This document shows positions 47,050-57,660 of a stretch of 64,000 nucleotides of DNA, piece by piece. Origin of the DNA: a bacterium. Lineage in GTDB: Bacteria; Vulcanimicrobiota; JABDET01. The DNA lies in the NCBI GenBank assembly GCA_021800275.1, contig JAJYZB010000009.1, positions 1 through 64,000 of the forward strand, written 5' to 3'. The stretch's first letter is position 1. Each line of letters opens with the position of its first letter. The position numbers were made by a program, and so were the translations under genes. The notes beneath the pieces were generated by a model. That model made no database searches and had not been told where the DNA came from. It was given only the letters and a program-made list of their open reading frames with translations.

Positions 47050-48155
47050 GATTCTCCTTTTTTCATCGTTTTTGCGCTTTGAGAGTATTCTCTGGCTTTT
47101 ATAGAATTTCCTGATTTTTTATAAAATTCGGACAGCAGATTGAGTAGAACGGCAGAAGAATTTGATTCTTTTTCTAGTTCCATCAGGAATGGTTTTACCT
47201 CTTCCAAAAAGCCAAGCTGCACCCCCAAAATTCCTAATTGCAGTTTGATTTCTAAATTTTTTGGGAAAGTAGCAGCTCCTTTTTTCAATAAATTGTAAGC
47301 GATCTTTTTTTTATCTCCCACAGATAGAGCTTTTGAGAGAAGAAGGTAGCTGTCCTGGTCCGATGGGTCCAAATCCAGAGCCTCATAAAAATACTGAGCT
47401 GCGTCATCGTACCTTGATAGATAGAGAGAGATTTTTCCCACCAGGCGATAAAGTGGAGAAAAATCTGGAAATAAGTTGATCGCCCCTTGAAACATTTCAA
47501 GAGATTCAGATGTTTTGAGTTCATGGAGGTAAAGATATCCTGCAGTAAGATAATCGCCAACTGTTCTGAGATTTAGTTTTTCTTGGGTTAAGAGGGTTTT
47601 CAGGTGATGCTGTGTTTTTTTTAAGTAATCCGCATGTTTCTCTTTTGTCGGTGATAGGGGTGCTCTTCCATAAGTAGTTACGTATTCCTGCACATATTTC
47701 TGATGGGCATTCCAGACTTCTGATAGACTTCCAGGTTCCCAACGAATTTTACTTTCTCCTGGGAAAAAATGAATTGAGCTTTCCCTTCCACCGTAAGCTG
47801 TTACAATATAACCTTTTGGAAATTCCGAGATGAAAAGGATTAAAATATTTCCTGTCGGAAAAATGGTCAGATCCGAATAAGATGGAAATTTTTCATGAAA
47901 GAAGTTCCAACAGGAAGATGGCCAGAGTTTAAATTGCTCTCTTGTGAGCTGCTGCCTTAACGAGAATCCAAGCTTTTCAAGTTCTTCACGAAAATGCTTT
48001 AAATCTTCCTCTGAAATGACAGGAGCAGGCAGAGGAAATTGAAGGGATCCAAGTTTGCGGCGCTGTGATTTTTTCTGCAGAAAAATGATGGTTAAATAAA
48101 CAAGGAGCCATAAGATGAAAAAAGTCCCGGCCGCGGCAAGAATTTTAATAACCAC
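47046..48155 (-). CDS. Membrane-anchored TPR protein
   Basis: N-terminal TM; TPR-like SPLYRLVGKISLYLSRYDDAAQYFYEALDLDPSDQDSYLLLSKAL. Confidence 0.75.
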   Translation of the reverse strand: MVIKILAAAGTFFILWLLVYLTIIFLQKKSQRRKLGSLQFPLPAPVISEEDLKHFREELEKLGFSLRQQLTREQFKLWPSSCWNFFHEKFPSYSDLTIFPTGNILILFISEFPKGYIVTAYGGRESSIHFFPGESKIRWEPGSLSEVWNAHQKYVQEYVTTYGRAPLSPTKEKHADYLKKTQHHLKTLLTQEKLNLRTVGDYLTAGYLYLHELKTSESLEMFQGAINLFPDFSPLYRLVGKISLYLSRYDDAAQYFYEALDLDPSDQDSYLLLSKALSVGDKKKIAYNLLKKGAATFPKNLEIKLQLGILGVQLGFLEEVKPFLMELEKESNSSAVLLNLLSEFYKKSGNSIKAREYSQSAKTMKKGES

Positions 48156-48344
48156 AATACGGATTTTGGGCAGAGTTTTTCTTTAATCCTTCTCTGTCTT
48201 GTTTTTTATTGAAAATAAACGAAAGACATGGATGTAAATTTGCAGGTGGTGTAAGTGCAGTGAGGAGCTCTATTATATGGAGATTTCAACTATTTAATCC
48301 TGCAGTAAAGGAAACTTTCAGGTCTTATTCGAAAAATATAAGCC

Positions 48345-49352
48345 ATGGTGACCATTGCTTTGGATGCAATGGGAGGGGATTACGCCCCTTCTGAAATTGT
48401 TAGAGGCGCTCTTGAAGCGTGCCATCAGGATCAAGCCCTGCATGTTGTTCTTGTGGGGGATGAAAAAAAGATTAAAAGAGACATTAGAAGGCCGGTTTCT
48501 AACCTTTCCATTTTTCATACAGATGAAGTCGTTGAGATGCATGAATCTCCTTCCCATGCCTTAAAAAAGAAAAAGAAAGCTTCCATTGTGCTGGCAGCCA
48601 CTCTGGTGAAAAATGGAGAAGCTCAGGCAGTTTTGTCAGCGGGAAATACAGGCGCCATTTTAGAAACATCTGTTTTGACTCTTGGAAGACTAAAAGGAAT
48701 CAGAAGGCCCGCTATAGCAACTTCCTGGCCTACTCATAGAGGAGTAGCTCTGCTCCTGGATTCGGGAGCAAATGCAAATAATAAGCCTGAGCATCTCGTT
48801 CAGTTTGCCTTAATGGGTTCTTTATTTGTGGAAAAAATTCGCGGGATCATGCGCCCTGCTGTTGGATTGGTGAATATTGGAGAAGAATCAAATAAAGGAC
48901 CCTTAGAGATTCAGGAGGCATTCCAGATGCTGCAGAGGTCAAAATTGAATTTTGTGGGTAATATTGAAACAACAGGGTTTCTGGCAGGGGAAGTGGATGT
49001 TGCGGTTTGTGATGGTTTTGTCGGGAATATGGTTTTAAAAACAGCGGAAGCTGTTTCGGAATTCCTTTTTGATGTGATTAAAAAAGAACTGCGTCGGAGG
49101 TTTCACACAAAGGTTCTGTCAGGTTTTTTAAAGCCAACGTTCCGTTCTATTGGAAAAAGGATTGATTATACAGAATATGGAGCTGCTCCTTTTTTAGGAG
49201 TGAATGGGATTTGTTTGAAAAGTCACGGCAAATCCAAAGCTAAAGCGATTAAAAATGCAATTTTAACTGCCTGTCAGATGGTTGAAATAAGAATTCTTGA
49301 TGAAATGAGCAGTCTTGCTGAAGAAGTTAAAGAAGAAGTTAAAATTGAATGA
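48345..49352 (+). CDS. plsX: Phosphate acyltransferase PlsX
   Basis: IALDAMGGDYAPSEIVRGALEA; QAVLSAGNTGAILE; GFVGNMVLKTAE. Confidence 0.96.
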   Translation: MVTIALDAMGGDYAPSEIVRGALEACHQDQALHVVLVGDEKKIKRDIRRPVSNLSIFHTDEVVEMHESPSHALKKKKKASIVLAATLVKNGEAQAVLSAGNTGAILETSVLTLGRLKGIRRPAIATSWPTHRGVALLLDSGANANNKPEHLVQFALMGSLFVEKIRGIMRPAVGLVNIGEESNKGPLEIQEAFQMLQRSKLNFVGNIETTGFLAGEVDVAVCDGFVGNMVLKTAEAVSEFLFDVIKKELRRRFHTKVLSGFLKPTFRSIGKRIDYTEYGAAPFLGVNGICLKSHGKSKAKAIKNAILTACQMVEIRILDEMSSLAEEVKEEVKIE

Positions 49353-51694
49353 TTCTGGAAGATTTGCTGCTTCCGCTGGAAAAAGAAATGAAAACAGGCT
49401 GCCTCGATTCCAGCGCTTTCGGTGGATTTCAGCGGTATTTTTTAGATTCACTTGAGCAGTGCAGATATGCTGATCAAGGGAAAGATAGAAGCACCGATAA
49501 AAATTTACTCTTTGAACTGAGAAAACTATTTCAAGACTATGCAGAACGTCCAAGACATGTCCGGAAGGAGCGCATCGAACAAGCCAAACAGTTAATTCAA
49601 CATTTGGAGAAAAAAAATGTGTTTTCAAAGAAGCTTGATCCCCTCGGATTTTCAGTTCAATACGAAAAAGGTGTTGGCCCTTATCTGGCGCAGAGATTTC
49701 AAAAACTCGAAATTAGCACAATTCGAGATTTATTAACTCATTTTCCGAAACGTTATGAAGATCGAAGGCAGTTCGCTGCAATTCGGGATGCCTCCTGGGG
49801 AACTATGCAGACCATCCGTGGAAAAATTGGCAAATCAAGCGTAGTAAGACCTAAAAGAGGACTTTCTATTACAAAAATTTTGATCAGTGATGGAACTGCT
49901 GCGGCTTATCTGGTCTGGTATAATCAACCCTACATGAGAACTTCTTTAAAGCCAGGATTAGAGATTATTGCCTATGGAAAATTAGAGAGAAAATTTAGGG
50001 AACTTCAGATGGTAAACCCTGAGGTAGAAGTTGCCGCAGCGGATCAAGAGACAACGATTCATACCAATCGAATCACACCGATTTATTCTTCAACTGAATC
50101 ACTTTCTCAGACAACCTTGAGGAAGATTATTTATCAAGCTCTTCAGAGGCACGAAAATGATTGGCATGAGATTCTTTCTGATGCCGTCAGGGAAGATTAT
50201 GGGTTAGTCGGGATTAGAGAAAGCATCAGTGAAATTCATTTTCCAGAGGAATGGGATAAGTTTAAAAAAGCCAGACGTAGATTTGTTTTTGAAGAGTTCT
50301 TCATTTTTCAGTTGTTTCTTGCTTTGAAAAAAAGAGGGGATGAAGCCCAAAAGGGGATTTCTTTTTCGATTGATGATAAGATTTTAAATGAGTTTCATGC
50401 TCAGCTTCCTTTTTCTTTAACAGGAGCGCAGAAAAGAGTCGCTTCTGAAGTTGTTGAGAATATGCGGGATTCTAAGCCCATGCATCGTTTAATTCAAGGA
50501 GATGTTGGTTCAGGAAAAACGGTTCTTGCCGCTTTTGCTGCTCTCTGCGCTGTTCGTTCAGGATATCAAGCTGCTTATATGGCTCCAACCGAAATTCTAG
50601 CTGAGCAGCACGCGGCAAATTTAATGAAACTTTTAGCCCCTTTTAAAATCCCTGTTTTTAAACTTTTAGGGGATCAGACGAAATCAGAACGGGATTATGT
50701 TCTTCGTTCTCTGCAGATTGGAACTGCCAGGTGTGTTGTTGGAACCCATGCCCTTGTCCAGGAAGATGTTTCCTTTCAAAATTTAGGAATCTGTATTATT
50801 GATGAGCAGCATAAATTCGGGGTGCTGCAGAGGACCGTGTTAAAAAAGAAAGGGAATAATCCAGATGTACTCGTTATGACAGCGACTCCGATTCCGAGGA
50901 CTCTAGCCATGACCTTGTATGGAGATCTGGACGTTTCTGTTTTAGATGAAATGCCGCCTGGACGAAAACCAGTTAAAACCAAGTGGGTATCCTTAGAGCA
51001 AGAGCAGAAAGTTTGGGATTTTGTTCGAAAAGAAGTGAGCCGTGGAAATCAAGTATTTATTGTCTGTCCTTTGATTGAAGAATCTGAAAAATTAAGTTTG
51101 TCTTCCGCGGTAAAGGAATTAGAGCGGTTGAAACATCAGGTTTTTTCAGATATTTCTGTTGGGCTTTTACATGGTAGAATGAAATCTGAAGAAAAAGATC
51201 AAATCATGGGACAGTTTAGAGAAAAAAAGCTGGCTATTTTAATAGCAACAACAGTGATTGAAGTAGGAGTGGATATTCCTGATGCCACTGTTATTGTTAT
51301 CGAAAACGCGGAAAGATTTGGACTAAGTCAGCTCCATCAGTTAAGAGGAAGAGTGGGTAGAAGTCAGCAGCAGGCATACTGCGCTCTTCTGGCAGATGTC
51401 AGAGGAGAAGAGGTTAGAGAAAGGCTTGAAATTTTTTGTCAATCTCAAGATGGCTTTGCGATTGCTGAAGCCGATTTAAAACTCCGTGGGCCTGGAGAAT
51501 TTTTTGGAACTAGGCAGCATGGAATCCCTGATTTTAAGATGGCTGATTTGATTCGGGATAGTTCTATTTTAGAAGAAACCAGACAACTTGCTTTTAAAAT
51601 TGTTAGAGAAGATTCGAATTTAACAAAATCCGAGAACCGTCTGCTTCGAGAGGTTATTCAGGAGAAGTTTGGCGATAAAGTTGAATTGATATGA
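49349..51694 (+). CDS. recG: ATP-dependent DNA helicase RecG
   Basis: RLIQGDVGSGKTVLAAFAA; CIIDEQHKFGVLQR; VMTATPIPRTLAMTLYGDLDVS; QLRGRVGRSQQQAYC. Confidence 0.96.
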   Translation: MILEDLLLPLEKEMKTGCLDSSAFGGFQRYFLDSLEQCRYADQGKDRSTDKNLLFELRKLFQDYAERPRHVRKERIEQAKQLIQHLEKKNVFSKKLDPLGFSVQYEKGVGPYLAQRFQKLEISTIRDLLTHFPKRYEDRRQFAAIRDASWGTMQTIRGKIGKSSVVRPKRGLSITKILISDGTAAAYLVWYNQPYMRTSLKPGLEIIAYGKLERKFRELQMVNPEVEVAAADQETTIHTNRITPIYSSTESLSQTTLRKIIYQALQRHENDWHEILSDAVREDYGLVGIRESISEIHFPEEWDKFKKARRRFVFEEFFIFQLFLALKKRGDEAQKGISFSIDDKILNEFHAQLPFSLTGAQKRVASEVVENMRDSKPMHRLIQGDVGSGKTVLAAFAALCAVRSGYQAAYMAPTEILAEQHAANLMKLLAPFKIPVFKLLGDQTKSERDYVLRSLQIGTARCVVGTHALVQEDVSFQNLGICIIDEQHKFGVLQRTVLKKKGNNPDVLVMTATPIPRTLAMTLYGDLDVSVLDEMPPGRKPVKTKWVSLEQEQKVWDFVRKEVSRGNQVFIVCPLIEESEKLSLSSAVKELERLKHQVFSDISVGLLHGRMKSEEKDQIMGQFREKKLAILIATTVIEVGVDIPDATVIVIENAERFGLSQLHQLRGRVGRSQQQAYCALLADVRGEEVRERLEIFCQSQDGFAIAEADLKLRGPGEFFGTRQHGIPDFKMADLIRDSSILEETRQLAFKIVREDSNLTKSENRLLREVIQEKFGDKVELI

Positions 51695-51701
51695 AATTAA
51701 G

Positions 51702-52244
51702 ATGATTCGGATTACAGGGGGGGAATTCAGAGGGAGGAAGATAAAAAGCCCTCCCGGATATTTTTCTCGCCCAACAATTGACAGAGTGAGGAAAGCGCTG
51801 TTTGATATTTTGCAGAGTTCTATTCCTGGATCCTGTTTTTTGGATCTTTATTCAGGAGTTGGATTGGTTGGCATTGAAGCTTTGAGCAGAGGAGCAGCCA
51901 GGGTTATTTTTGTTGAAAAAGATGAAAGGCTTGTTTTTCTGCTGAAAGAAAACTTGAGTTTGCTGGGGGTTAAAGAAAAAGCTGTTGTTTTGAAAGGAGC
52001 CGTTAACTCTTTTCTCGGTCAGACTTTGAATTTTAACCCTGATATTATTTTTTTGGATCCTCCTTATGAAAGGGATGAAGTGAATAAATTTTTAGAGGGA
52101 CTGGGCTCTTTTAATTTAAAGCATGGTTTTTTAATAGCTGCGCAGCATTCTATAAAAGAGAAAGTTTTAGATCGTATAGAAGGGTTAATACGGGTAAAAC
52201 AGGAGCAGTATGGTGAAACTGCTCTTTCTTTTTTTAGGAGTTAG
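51702..52244 (+). CDS. rsmD: 16S rRNA (guanine-N2)-methyltransferase RsmD
   Basis: IRITGGEFRGRKIKSPPG...RPTIDRVRKALFDIL; DLYSGVGLVGIEALSRGA; IIFLDPPYE. Confidence 0.95.
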   Translation: MIRITGGEFRGRKIKSPPGYFSRPTIDRVRKALFDILQSSIPGSCFLDLYSGVGLVGIEALSRGAARVIFVEKDERLVFLLKENLSLLGVKEKAVVLKGAVNSFLGQTLNFNPDIIFLDPPYERDEVNKFLEGLGSFNLKHGFLIAAQHSIKEKVLDRIEGLIRVKQEQYGETALSFFRS

Positions 52245-52310
52245 AATAAGTCTGCAGGGCTGCTTCCAATGCACGTGCAACTCAGTTCACTTGAAAAATA
52301 GCGTTTAATC

Positions 52311-54287
52311 CTACAAAGAGACTGCGAGCGGCAACGTTTTTCTGCCTGAGAGAAAAGCTTTTGCTGTATCCGCAATTCCTTCTGGGTCTAATCCACATTC
52401 TTTCAGAAGAGCAGAAGAAGAGCCATGTTCAATAAATTGGTCGGGTATTCCGAGGCTTGTAAAAGAAATATCATTAAGTCGGGAATGTTCATTATAGAGC
52501 CGTAGGACAGTGTTTCCAAATCCACCCTGGAGCATATTTTCTTCAACTGTGATGACACAGGGATAATCGTGGGAAGCCTTTAAAATCAGATCTTCATCCA
52601 AGGGTTTAATGAACCTGGCATTAATGACCCCTGCTTCAATTCCATTTTTGCGGAGGATTTCAGCAGCTTTTAAGCACTGGCTTACCATTCTGCCAACTGC
52701 AGTAAATACCAATTCTTTACCGGTTTTTACAATTTCTCCTTTTCCCCAGGGAAGTGTTTTGAATTCTAAATCTAGAGGGACCCCAACTCCACTACCGCGT
52801 GGGTATCGAATGGCTGCAGGTCCTTTTCCCCAGTTTACAGATGTGAAGAGCATGTGACGAAGTTCATTTTCATCTTTAGGAGCCATGATGGACATATTGG
52901 GAATACAGGATAAATAACTTAAGTCAAAAACCCCGTGGAAGGCTCCTCCATCTTCCCCCACTAAACCTGCTCTATCCAGGCAGAAGACAACCGGGAGGTT
53001 TTGCAGACAAATGTCATGAATAACGGGATCAAATGCCCTCTGCAGGAATGTGGAATAAATTGCGACAACAGGTTTCATTCCTCCAACTGCCAATCCTGCT
53101 GCAAAAATAGCAGCATGCTCTTCTGCTATTCCTACATCATAGTATCGCTCAGGAATCTCTTTGGAAAATTTTACAAGTCCGGTGCCATCAGGCATTGCAG
53201 CTGTAATAGCCACTATTTTTTCATCTTGTTTAGCTAACTCAACCAAGGTGTTTCCAAAAACCGTTGTGTAAGCAGGAGGTGCTCCTGATGTAGATTTCAG
53301 CATTTTTCCCGTGGAAACGTCAAAAGGAGTAACACCGTGAAAAGTAGTGGCATCTTCTTCCGCAAATTCATACCCTTTCCCTTTTGTCGTAATTACCTGG
53401 AGCAAAACAGGACCCTCTATTTCTTTGGCTAAATTTAAATAAGAAATTAACTCTGTCAGGTTGTGTCCATCAATTGGACCAAGGTAGTTAAATCCAAACT
53501 CTTCAAATAAAACTCCCATTTTGTCAGGAACTGTTAAAAAAGTGAGCCCCTGTTCAAGGGTTTCAGCTGCTTTTCCAATGGAGTTTCCTACAATAGGCAG
53601 CCCTTTCATAAACTCGCGCAGTTCTTTTTCTGTTTTCCGAATAAAAGGGCTATTTCTAAGTTTTCTAAGTTTTGTTAAATACTGTGTCATGGCTCCAACA
53701 CTTCTGGCAATGGAAAACGCATTGTCATTTAAGATAGCTGTGAAATTTTTTGTTTTATAGTGTCCAATATTATTTAAAGCCTCATAGGCGATTCCACCGG
53801 AGAGAGCGCCATCTCCAATAATAGGAATAATATGCTCATTTCCTCTCATCGCATCTCGCGCTTTTGCTAGGCCAAAAGCAACAGATAGAGAAGTGCTGGC
53901 ATGACCTGTGGCAAAAATATCATGAGGGGATTCATATCTTCTGGGGAATCCGCTGATCCCTCCGAGCTGTTTGACTGTATCAAGATCATTTCTTCTTCCT
54001 GTCAGTAACTTGTGCGGATAGCTTTGATGTCCGGTGTCCCAGATGATTTTGTCTTGTGGAGATTGAAAAAGATAGTGAAGAGCTACCGTTAATTCCACAA
54101 CTCCTAAACTGGAAGCAAAATGCCCTCCAATGACTGAAATGGCATCCACAATTTTTTCGCGAATATCGGCACAGAGTTGGATCAGCTCTACAGAGGTGAG
54201 AGTTTTTAAATCTTCAGGCCCGTTGATTTTGTCTAATACAGAATAATTTTTCTTATTATCATTTTCCATTATGTCCAGATATTTCAT
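52311..54287 (-). CDS. dxs: 1-deoxy-D-xylulose-5-phosphate synthase
   Basis: GHFASSLGVVELTVALHYLF; GDGALSGGIAYEALNNIG; YLGPIDGHNLTELI; AAIFAAGLAVGGMKPVVAIYSTFLQRA. Confidence 0.97.
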   Translation of the reverse strand: MKYLDIMENDNKKNYSVLDKINGPEDLKTLTSVELIQLCADIREKIVDAISVIGGHFASSLGVVELTVALHYLFQSPQDKIIWDTGHQSYPHKLLTGRRNDLDTVKQLGGISGFPRRYESPHDIFATGHASTSLSVAFGLAKARDAMRGNEHIIPIIGDGALSGGIAYEALNNIGHYKTKNFTAILNDNAFSIARSVGAMTQYLTKLRKLRNSPFIRKTEKELREFMKGLPIVGNSIGKAAETLEQGLTFLTVPDKMGVLFEEFGFNYLGPIDGHNLTELISYLNLAKEIEGPVLLQVITTKGKGYEFAEEDATTFHGVTPFDVSTGKMLKSTSGAPPAYTTVFGNTLVELAKQDEKIVAITAAMPDGTGLVKFSKEIPERYYDVGIAEEHAAIFAAGLAVGGMKPVVAIYSTFLQRAFDPVIHDICLQNLPVVFCLDRAGLVGEDGGAFHGVFDLSYLSCIPNMSIMAPKDENELRHMLFTSVNWGKGPAAIRYPRGSGVGVPLDLEFKTLPWGKGEIVKTGKELVFTAVGRMVSQCLKAAEILRKNGIEAGVINARFIKPLDEDLILKASHDYPCVITVEENMLQGGFGNTVLRLYNEHSRLNDISFTSLGIPDQFIEHGSSSALLKECGLDPEGIADTAKAFLSGRKTLPLAVSL

Positions 54288-54350
54288 ATTTTTTGTTTTT
54301 TTCCTGCTATTGAATGGGCTTTGTAATTTATTCCTCGCGATCTATTTCTT

Positions 54351-54812
54351 TTGAAACAGAGGGGCTTCTGCCTTAAACTCGAAAATATTGCTGCTGTGAA
54401 AATTTATAGCGCTTCCATTTCCTGTCGTATTGAGTTTTCTGCTTCTCACTACTATCGAGTATCAGGCTGGTCTGAAGAAGAGAATGAGCGGCGGTTCGGG
54501 AAAGACAGCAGGCATCATGGTCATAATTATCGTGTGGAGATTATGATCCAAGGAAAAGTTAATCCTGAGACAGGAATGGTCATGAATGTGCGAGATTTAA
54601 AGAAAACAATCAAAGAGGTTGTGGAACCTTTAGATCACAAAAACTTAAATGAGGAGGTCCCTTATTTTCGAACCTGTCTGCCAACTCCTGAAAATTTAGC
54701 TTGTTATTTCTTTGAAGTTCTATCTCTCAAGATTCAATCTGCCAGGATGGCTTCAGTTCGAGTTTATGAAACTGAGTCTTTGTGGGCGGAGTATAGGGGG
54801 GAAGCAGGTTGA
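54351..54812 (+). CDS. PTPS/QueD-like protein lacking the catalytic Cys
   Basis: FSASHYY...RRFGKDSRHHGHNY; zinc His ligands kept, Cys position is Asp. Confidence 0.85.
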   Translation: MKQRGFCLKLENIAAVKIYSASISCRIEFSASHYYRVSGWSEEENERRFGKDSRHHGHNYRVEIMIQGKVNPETGMVMNVRDLKKTIKEVVEPLDHKNLNEEVPYFRTCLPTPENLACYFFEVLSLKIQSARMASVRVYETESLWAEYRGEAG

Positions 54813-54883
54813 TGGGGAATGGAGGTCGTGAAAGATCTGAATTTGCGAATGATGAGAATGATGGCTGGTTGTGAGGGATCGGC

Positions 54884-55339
54884 ATGATTCAAAAATTCGT
54901 TTATTTAACCCGTGTTTACTATTTTTCAGCTGCCCACAGGCTCCACTCTCCTAAATTTTCGGAAGAAGAAAATCGTCGAATTTTCGGGAACTGCAGCAAT
55001 TTCAAAGGACATGGGCATAATTATATCCTGGAGGTGACGGTTTCCGGAGTTCCTAATTCTTTAACAGGTATGGTTTGCTTTTATCGTGATCTGGATAAAA
55101 TCGTGGAAGAAAAAATTATTGTTCCATGGGATCACAGGCATCTGGATGAAGAGGTAGAAGATTTCAAAGGAAAATTGAGCACTGGAGAAGTGATCGTTCG
55201 ACTGGTATGGGATAAATTGTGCATCTGCCTTGAAGGGGTAAAGCTCTCTAAAATCAAATTATGGGAAACGAGCACTAGTTTTTTTGAATATCAGGAGAGC
55301 GCTTCAAAAACAATGTTAAAGTTAGATAATCTGATTTGA
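54884..55339 (+). CDS. 6-pyruvoyl-tetrahydropterin synthase/QueD-like protein
   Basis: YFSAAHRLHSPKFSEEENRRIFGNCSNFKGHGHNYILEVTVSG; WDHRHLDEEV. Confidence 0.92.
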   Translation: MIQKFVYLTRVYYFSAAHRLHSPKFSEEENRRIFGNCSNFKGHGHNYILEVTVSGVPNSLTGMVCFYRDLDKIVEEKIIVPWDHRHLDEEVEDFKGKLSTGEVIVRLVWDKLCICLEGVKLSKIKLWETSTSFFEYQESASKTMLKLDNLI

Positions 55340-55394
55340 ACGGTATGTTTTGAAAGAAATACTTAAAAAGTAATAAGGGAGACTTTGATAGGAA

Positions 55395-55982
55395 ATGGTA
55401 GAGCGGTCAGGAGCAAAAATCGGCTCCAAAAATGGTTCCAGGGTTTATTCTTTAATCCACGATTTATTTCAGGAAATAGGGGTTGATTTTTCCCGTGAAG
55501 AATTAAAAAAAACTCCCGAACGTTTTGTTCAAACTCTTTCTTTTTTTACACAGGGTTATCATGAAAATCCGGATGAAATGTTAGCCAGCGCTCTGTTTCC
55601 AGAGCCTTATTCTGAGATGGTGATTGTGAGAGACATTGATTTTTATTCTTTATGTGAGCATCATCTTCTGCCCTTTTTTGGAAAATGCCATATTGCGTAT
55701 ATTCCGAATGGGAATGTGGTGGGTCTGTCGAAAATGGCAAGACTGGTGGAAATTTTTTCACGAAGGCTTCAGGTGCAGGAGAGAATGACTGTCCAAATTG
55801 CCGAGGCATTGTATAAAAATTTGAAGCCTATGGGGGCGGGAGTTGTGGTTGAGGCGCAGCATTTATGCATGATTATGAGGGGTGTGCAGAAGCAGAATTC
55901 AGCTGCTGTTACCAGTTCGCTTTTAGGGGCATTTCAAAAAGAAAAAGTAAGAATGGAATTTTTGGAGTTAATACGAAAATGA
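55395..55982 (+). CDS. folE: GTP cyclohydrolase I
   Basis: [72 protein letters not shown]. Confidence 0.97.
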   Translation: MVERSGAKIGSKNGSRVYSLIHDLFQEIGVDFSREELKKTPERFVQTLSFFTQGYHENPDEMLASALFPEPYSEMVIVRDIDFYSLCEHHLLPFFGKCHIAYIPNGNVVGLSKMARLVEIFSRRLQVQERMTVQIAEALYKNLKPMGAGVVVEAQHLCMIMRGVQKQNSAAVTSSLLGAFQKEKVRMEFLELIRK

Positions 55983-56878
55983 GTTTTGTTGGGATTGTTA
56001 CCCATGGAGGAGCAGGATCTCCTAAAGAGTGGCGGGATGGCTGTGAGCATTCTGCTGATATCGGGCTTAAGCAGCTTTTAGAAAATCATTCAGCCTATGA
56101 AGCTGTCCTAAAAGCTGTTGTTTTTCTTGAAGATGATGGAAGATATAATGCAGGAAGCGGTTCCTCTTACCGTCTGGATGGGAAAACCATTGAGATGGAT
56201 GCAGCTGTCATGAGTTCTGATGGGAAGCTTGGCGCTGTTGCATGTATCTCAGGAGTGAAAAACCCTGTTTTAGTTGCCAGTGAAGTGGTTTGTTCCCCTC
56301 ATCACATACTGAGTGGAGCAGGATCTGTTTTGTTCGCAAGAAAAAAAGGTTTCCCTGAATATTATCCGGATATACGGTGGGCAAAAGAAAGATATGAAAA
56401 ATTATTAACGACGTTTTTGAAAAAGAATGGAGATTCTGCCGCAGAATATGAAATTCAGGATTTTGTGAAAAATTGGAATTTTGAAACAGCTTCTTCTGAG
56501 ATTTTTCCGCTGGATACCGTAGGCGCTGTCGCAAAAGACAAAAACGGGAATTTTGCTGTCGCGGTTTCAACAGGTGGTTCAGGGGCTATGTTGAAAGGGA
56601 GGGTAGGGGATACTCCATTGATTGGTTCCGGTTTTTTTGCAGGGGCTCATGGAGCTGTGGCTTGCACCGGAATAGGGGAAGAAATCATGAAAAAGCTTTT
56701 AGCTAAAACCGTGTACGATTTATTAGCTCAAGGAATTGCACCAGAGGCTGCCTGTGAGAAGGGGGTTCGTCTTTTTCCCGAAACTATTCCTGTTGGGGTA
56801 ATTGCTGTTTCTTTAGAGGGTGCGGGTTATTTCTCTAATACAGGCATGGCCGCCGCGATTTTAGAAAGACGTGAATAG
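55979..56878 (+). CDS. Isoaspartyl peptidase/L-asparaginase (Ntn hydrolase)
   Basis: [67 protein letters not shown] overlap with folE. Confidence 0.93.
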   Translation: MSFVGIVTHGGAGSPKEWRDGCEHSADIGLKQLLENHSAYEAVLKAVVFLEDDGRYNAGSGSSYRLDGKTIEMDAAVMSSDGKLGAVACISGVKNPVLVASEVVCSPHHILSGAGSVLFARKKGFPEYYPDIRWAKERYEKLLTTFLKKNGDSAAEYEIQDFVKNWNFETASSEIFPLDTVGAVAKDKNGNFAVAVSTGGSGAMLKGRVGDTPLIGSGFFAGAHGAVACTGIGEEIMKKLLAKTVYDLLAQGIAPEAACEKGVRLFPETIPVGVIAVSLEGAGYFSNTGMAAAILERRE

Positions 56879-56917
56879 AGCGCTTTACTTCACGCAAGCC
56901 GGTTTTTTGATTTTGTC

Positions 56918-57640
56918 GTGAAGAAATTTTTTTTTAAAGCGGTTTCTTTTGATGCTGATGGAACACTTCTTGGAACGTTTGCCGATACTGAAAAAGGATT
57001 TGAGAATTTTTTTCTGGAAGCTGCCAGAAGCAGGGGAAAAACTTTTACAATCAGCCAGTTGTCTCCTATCCTGTTTCGCCTACAAAACATAGTGCGAGAG
57101 AAGAGAAAAGAAGGCTATCGTCCTTATGTCAGCGAGTCGTCAACGCGTTCGTACTGGATCTGGTTTTATACTGAAGTCTTTCAGGAGATGGGATTGCTAA
57201 ATCCTGACCAGATGGCAGAAGAATTCTTTGAACGTTATCAAACAGGCGAATTTACAGGTTTATATCCTGATGTTCTTCCCTGTCTGGAGAAATTAAAATC
57301 TTTTTCAATTCCTATGATTTTGATTTCTAATTTTTCCCCGGTGCTCCGGCTATTTTTAGAAAAATTCATGCTCACGGGTTTTTTTAAAGAGACCTTTATT
57401 TCTGGAATTGAAGGGGTTGAAAAATCTGACATAAAACTTTTTGAAAGAGGAATTCGTGCTTTGGATCTCCCCCCTTCTCAGATCCTGCATGTTGGTGACA
57501 ATTACGAAGAGGATTATCTGGCTGCCCAGCAGGCGGGCTTTCAGGCTGTTCTGCTGGACAGGGAGAATCACTATCCTGATTCTGATCTTTTAAAAATTAG
57601 CAGCCTTTCAGAATTGAACTTGGAGCAGGTTTTTAAGTAA
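56918..57640 (+). CDS. HAD-superfamily hydrolase
   Basis: AVSFDADGTLLGTF; ILISNFS; HVGDNYEEDYLAAQQAGFQAVLLDR. Confidence 0.92.
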   Translation: MKKFFFKAVSFDADGTLLGTFADTEKGFENFFLEAARSRGKTFTISQLSPILFRLQNIVREKRKEGYRPYVSESSTRSYWIWFYTEVFQEMGLLNPDQMAEEFFERYQTGEFTGLYPDVLPCLEKLKSFSIPMILISNFSPVLRLFLEKFMLTGFFKETFISGIEGVEKSDIKLFERGIRALDLPPSQILHVGDNYEEDYLAAQQAGFQAVLLDRENHYPDSDLLKISSLSELNLEQVFK

Positions 57641-57660
57641 AGTCGCGGAAGCCGTTAAGA

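Noticed and set aside
55865-55978. N-terminal extension of the isoaspartyl peptidase ORF
   Set aside because: Overlaps folE; the ATGA junction at 55979 with [13 protein letters not shown] is the better start.
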